A DNA stretch of 5,331 bases from Nitrospirota bacterium (GTDB lineage: Bacteria; Nitrospirota; Thermodesulfovibrionia; Thermodesulfovibrionales; JdFR-85). Below are positions 4,849-5,331 of the stretch, in pieces; positions within the stretch are counted from its first letter, which is position 1, and every line of letters begins with the position of its first letter. Both the position numbers and the translations under genes were made by a program. The notes below the pieces were generated by a model, which saw only the letters and a program-made list of their open reading frames with translations, was not told the DNA's origin and did no database searches. The stretch lies in the NCBI GenBank assembly GCA_013151785.1, contig JAADHP010000184.1, positions 1-5,331 of the forward strand, in the 5' to 3' direction.

Positions 4849-5331
4849 ATGGAACTGGAATTTCTTAAATCACTGCTCGTAATCTTTGGAATATCAGTTG
4901 TTGTTGTCCTGATATTAAACAGAATCAAAGTGCCCTCTCTTGTTGGTTTCCTGATTGCTGGTGTTATAGTTGGCCCTTATGGTGTTGGTCTTGTAAAAGA
5001 TACGCATCTGGTAGAGATACTGGCAGAAATTGGAGTTATTCTGCTGCTTTTCACAATCGGCATTGAATTTTCTCTCAAAAGACTGTTGGGCATGAAAAAG
5101 GCCGTGCTTGGAGGGGGAGGCATACAGGTACTATTAACTATTTTACTGTCTGCAGCAGTTGCTTATTATGTGACAGATAATATTAATCAATCCATATTTA
5201 TTGGTTTTTTGGTTGCTTTAAGTAGTACAGCCATGATCTTGAAATTGCTGGCAGACAGTGGGGAAACAGACTCTCCTCATGGTCGAATGATGGTTGGTAT
5301 TTTAATCTTCCAGATGCGTATCTTTTACAAG
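4849..5331 (+). CDS. Kef/CPA2-type cation:proton antiporter, 5' part (runs off window)
   Basis: The first 161 residues of a membrane antiporter of the CPA2 (KefB/KefC) family are present; it would exchange K+ or Na+ for protons at the inner membrane. Visible are TM1 (about 6-24), KVPSLVGFLIAGVIVGPYG (27-45), a conserved helix EIGVILLLFTIGIEFSLKRL (60-79), a glycine-rich helix start GGGGIQVLL (88-96), the signature ALSSTAMILKLLADSGETDS (123-142) and HGRMMVGILIFQ (144-155). The ATG at 4849 is preceded by a weak GGGGTG. The last residues are odd: the family continues FQD followed by a hydrophobic VP-containing helix, but here Gln155 is followed by MRIFYK. The conserved Asp, part of the ion site, is missing. 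This may be a sequence error or a rearrangement near the edge, or an early break of the gene. Family assignment is firm; ion and regulatory domains are outside the window. Confidence 0.85.
   Translation, partial: MELEFLKSLLVIFGISVVVVLILNRIKVPSLVGFLIAGVIVGPYGVGLVKDTHLVEILAEIGVILLLFTIGIEFSLKRLLGMKKAVLGGGGIQVLLTILLSAAVAYYVTDNINQSIFIGFLVALSSTAMILKLLADSGETDSPHGRMMVGILIFQMRIFYK

Overview
The window is ordinary bacterial chromosome, moderately AT-rich, with compact single genes and purine-rich or weak ribosome binding sites. Gene content (PPC/DUF296 protein, P2-type Ca2+ ATPase, short TrmO-type methylase, PaaI-like thioesterase, CPA2/Kef antiporter) would suit an anaerobic environmental bacterium such as Nitrospirota or a Desulfobacterota-like lineage. 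That guess rests on the general look of the proteins only and is weak.

Layout: a small DUF296 protein (55-492, +) converges with a complete 882-residue calcium-type P-type ATPase (3158-510, -), 17 bp apart. Upstream of the ATPase on the same strand lies a short tRNA-methyltransferase TrmO-like gene (3700-3305, -). A 518-bp region without a credible gene follows (3701-4218). Then come a PaaI-like hotdog thioesterase (4632-4219, -; start corrected by a perfect AGGAGG) and, divergently, the 5' part of a Kef-type monovalent cation/proton antiporter (4849 to the window edge, +). The ATPase and antiporter are both ion-homeostasis membrane proteins. Nothing else ties the genes into one pathway, and they look like separate transcription units, with trmO and the ATPase possibly co-transcribed.

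The most interesting part is the gene-free stretch. It holds (a) a 136-bp foldback at 4000-4135, with perfect 22-bp inverted repeats enclosing two further strong hairpins, inside a ~204-bp segment whose ends both carry TGTCCG(A/G)TAAA and which is flanked by an exact 11-bp direct repeat, as expected of a MITE; and (b) a 24-nt-armed interrupted inverted repeat at 3699-3809 that includes the trmO start region and would form a leader hairpin from a plausible promoter just upstream. A third place with similar TGTCCGG-type ends lies between the ATPase and trmO. No CRISPR, tRNA, rRNA, prophage or defence locus was seen.
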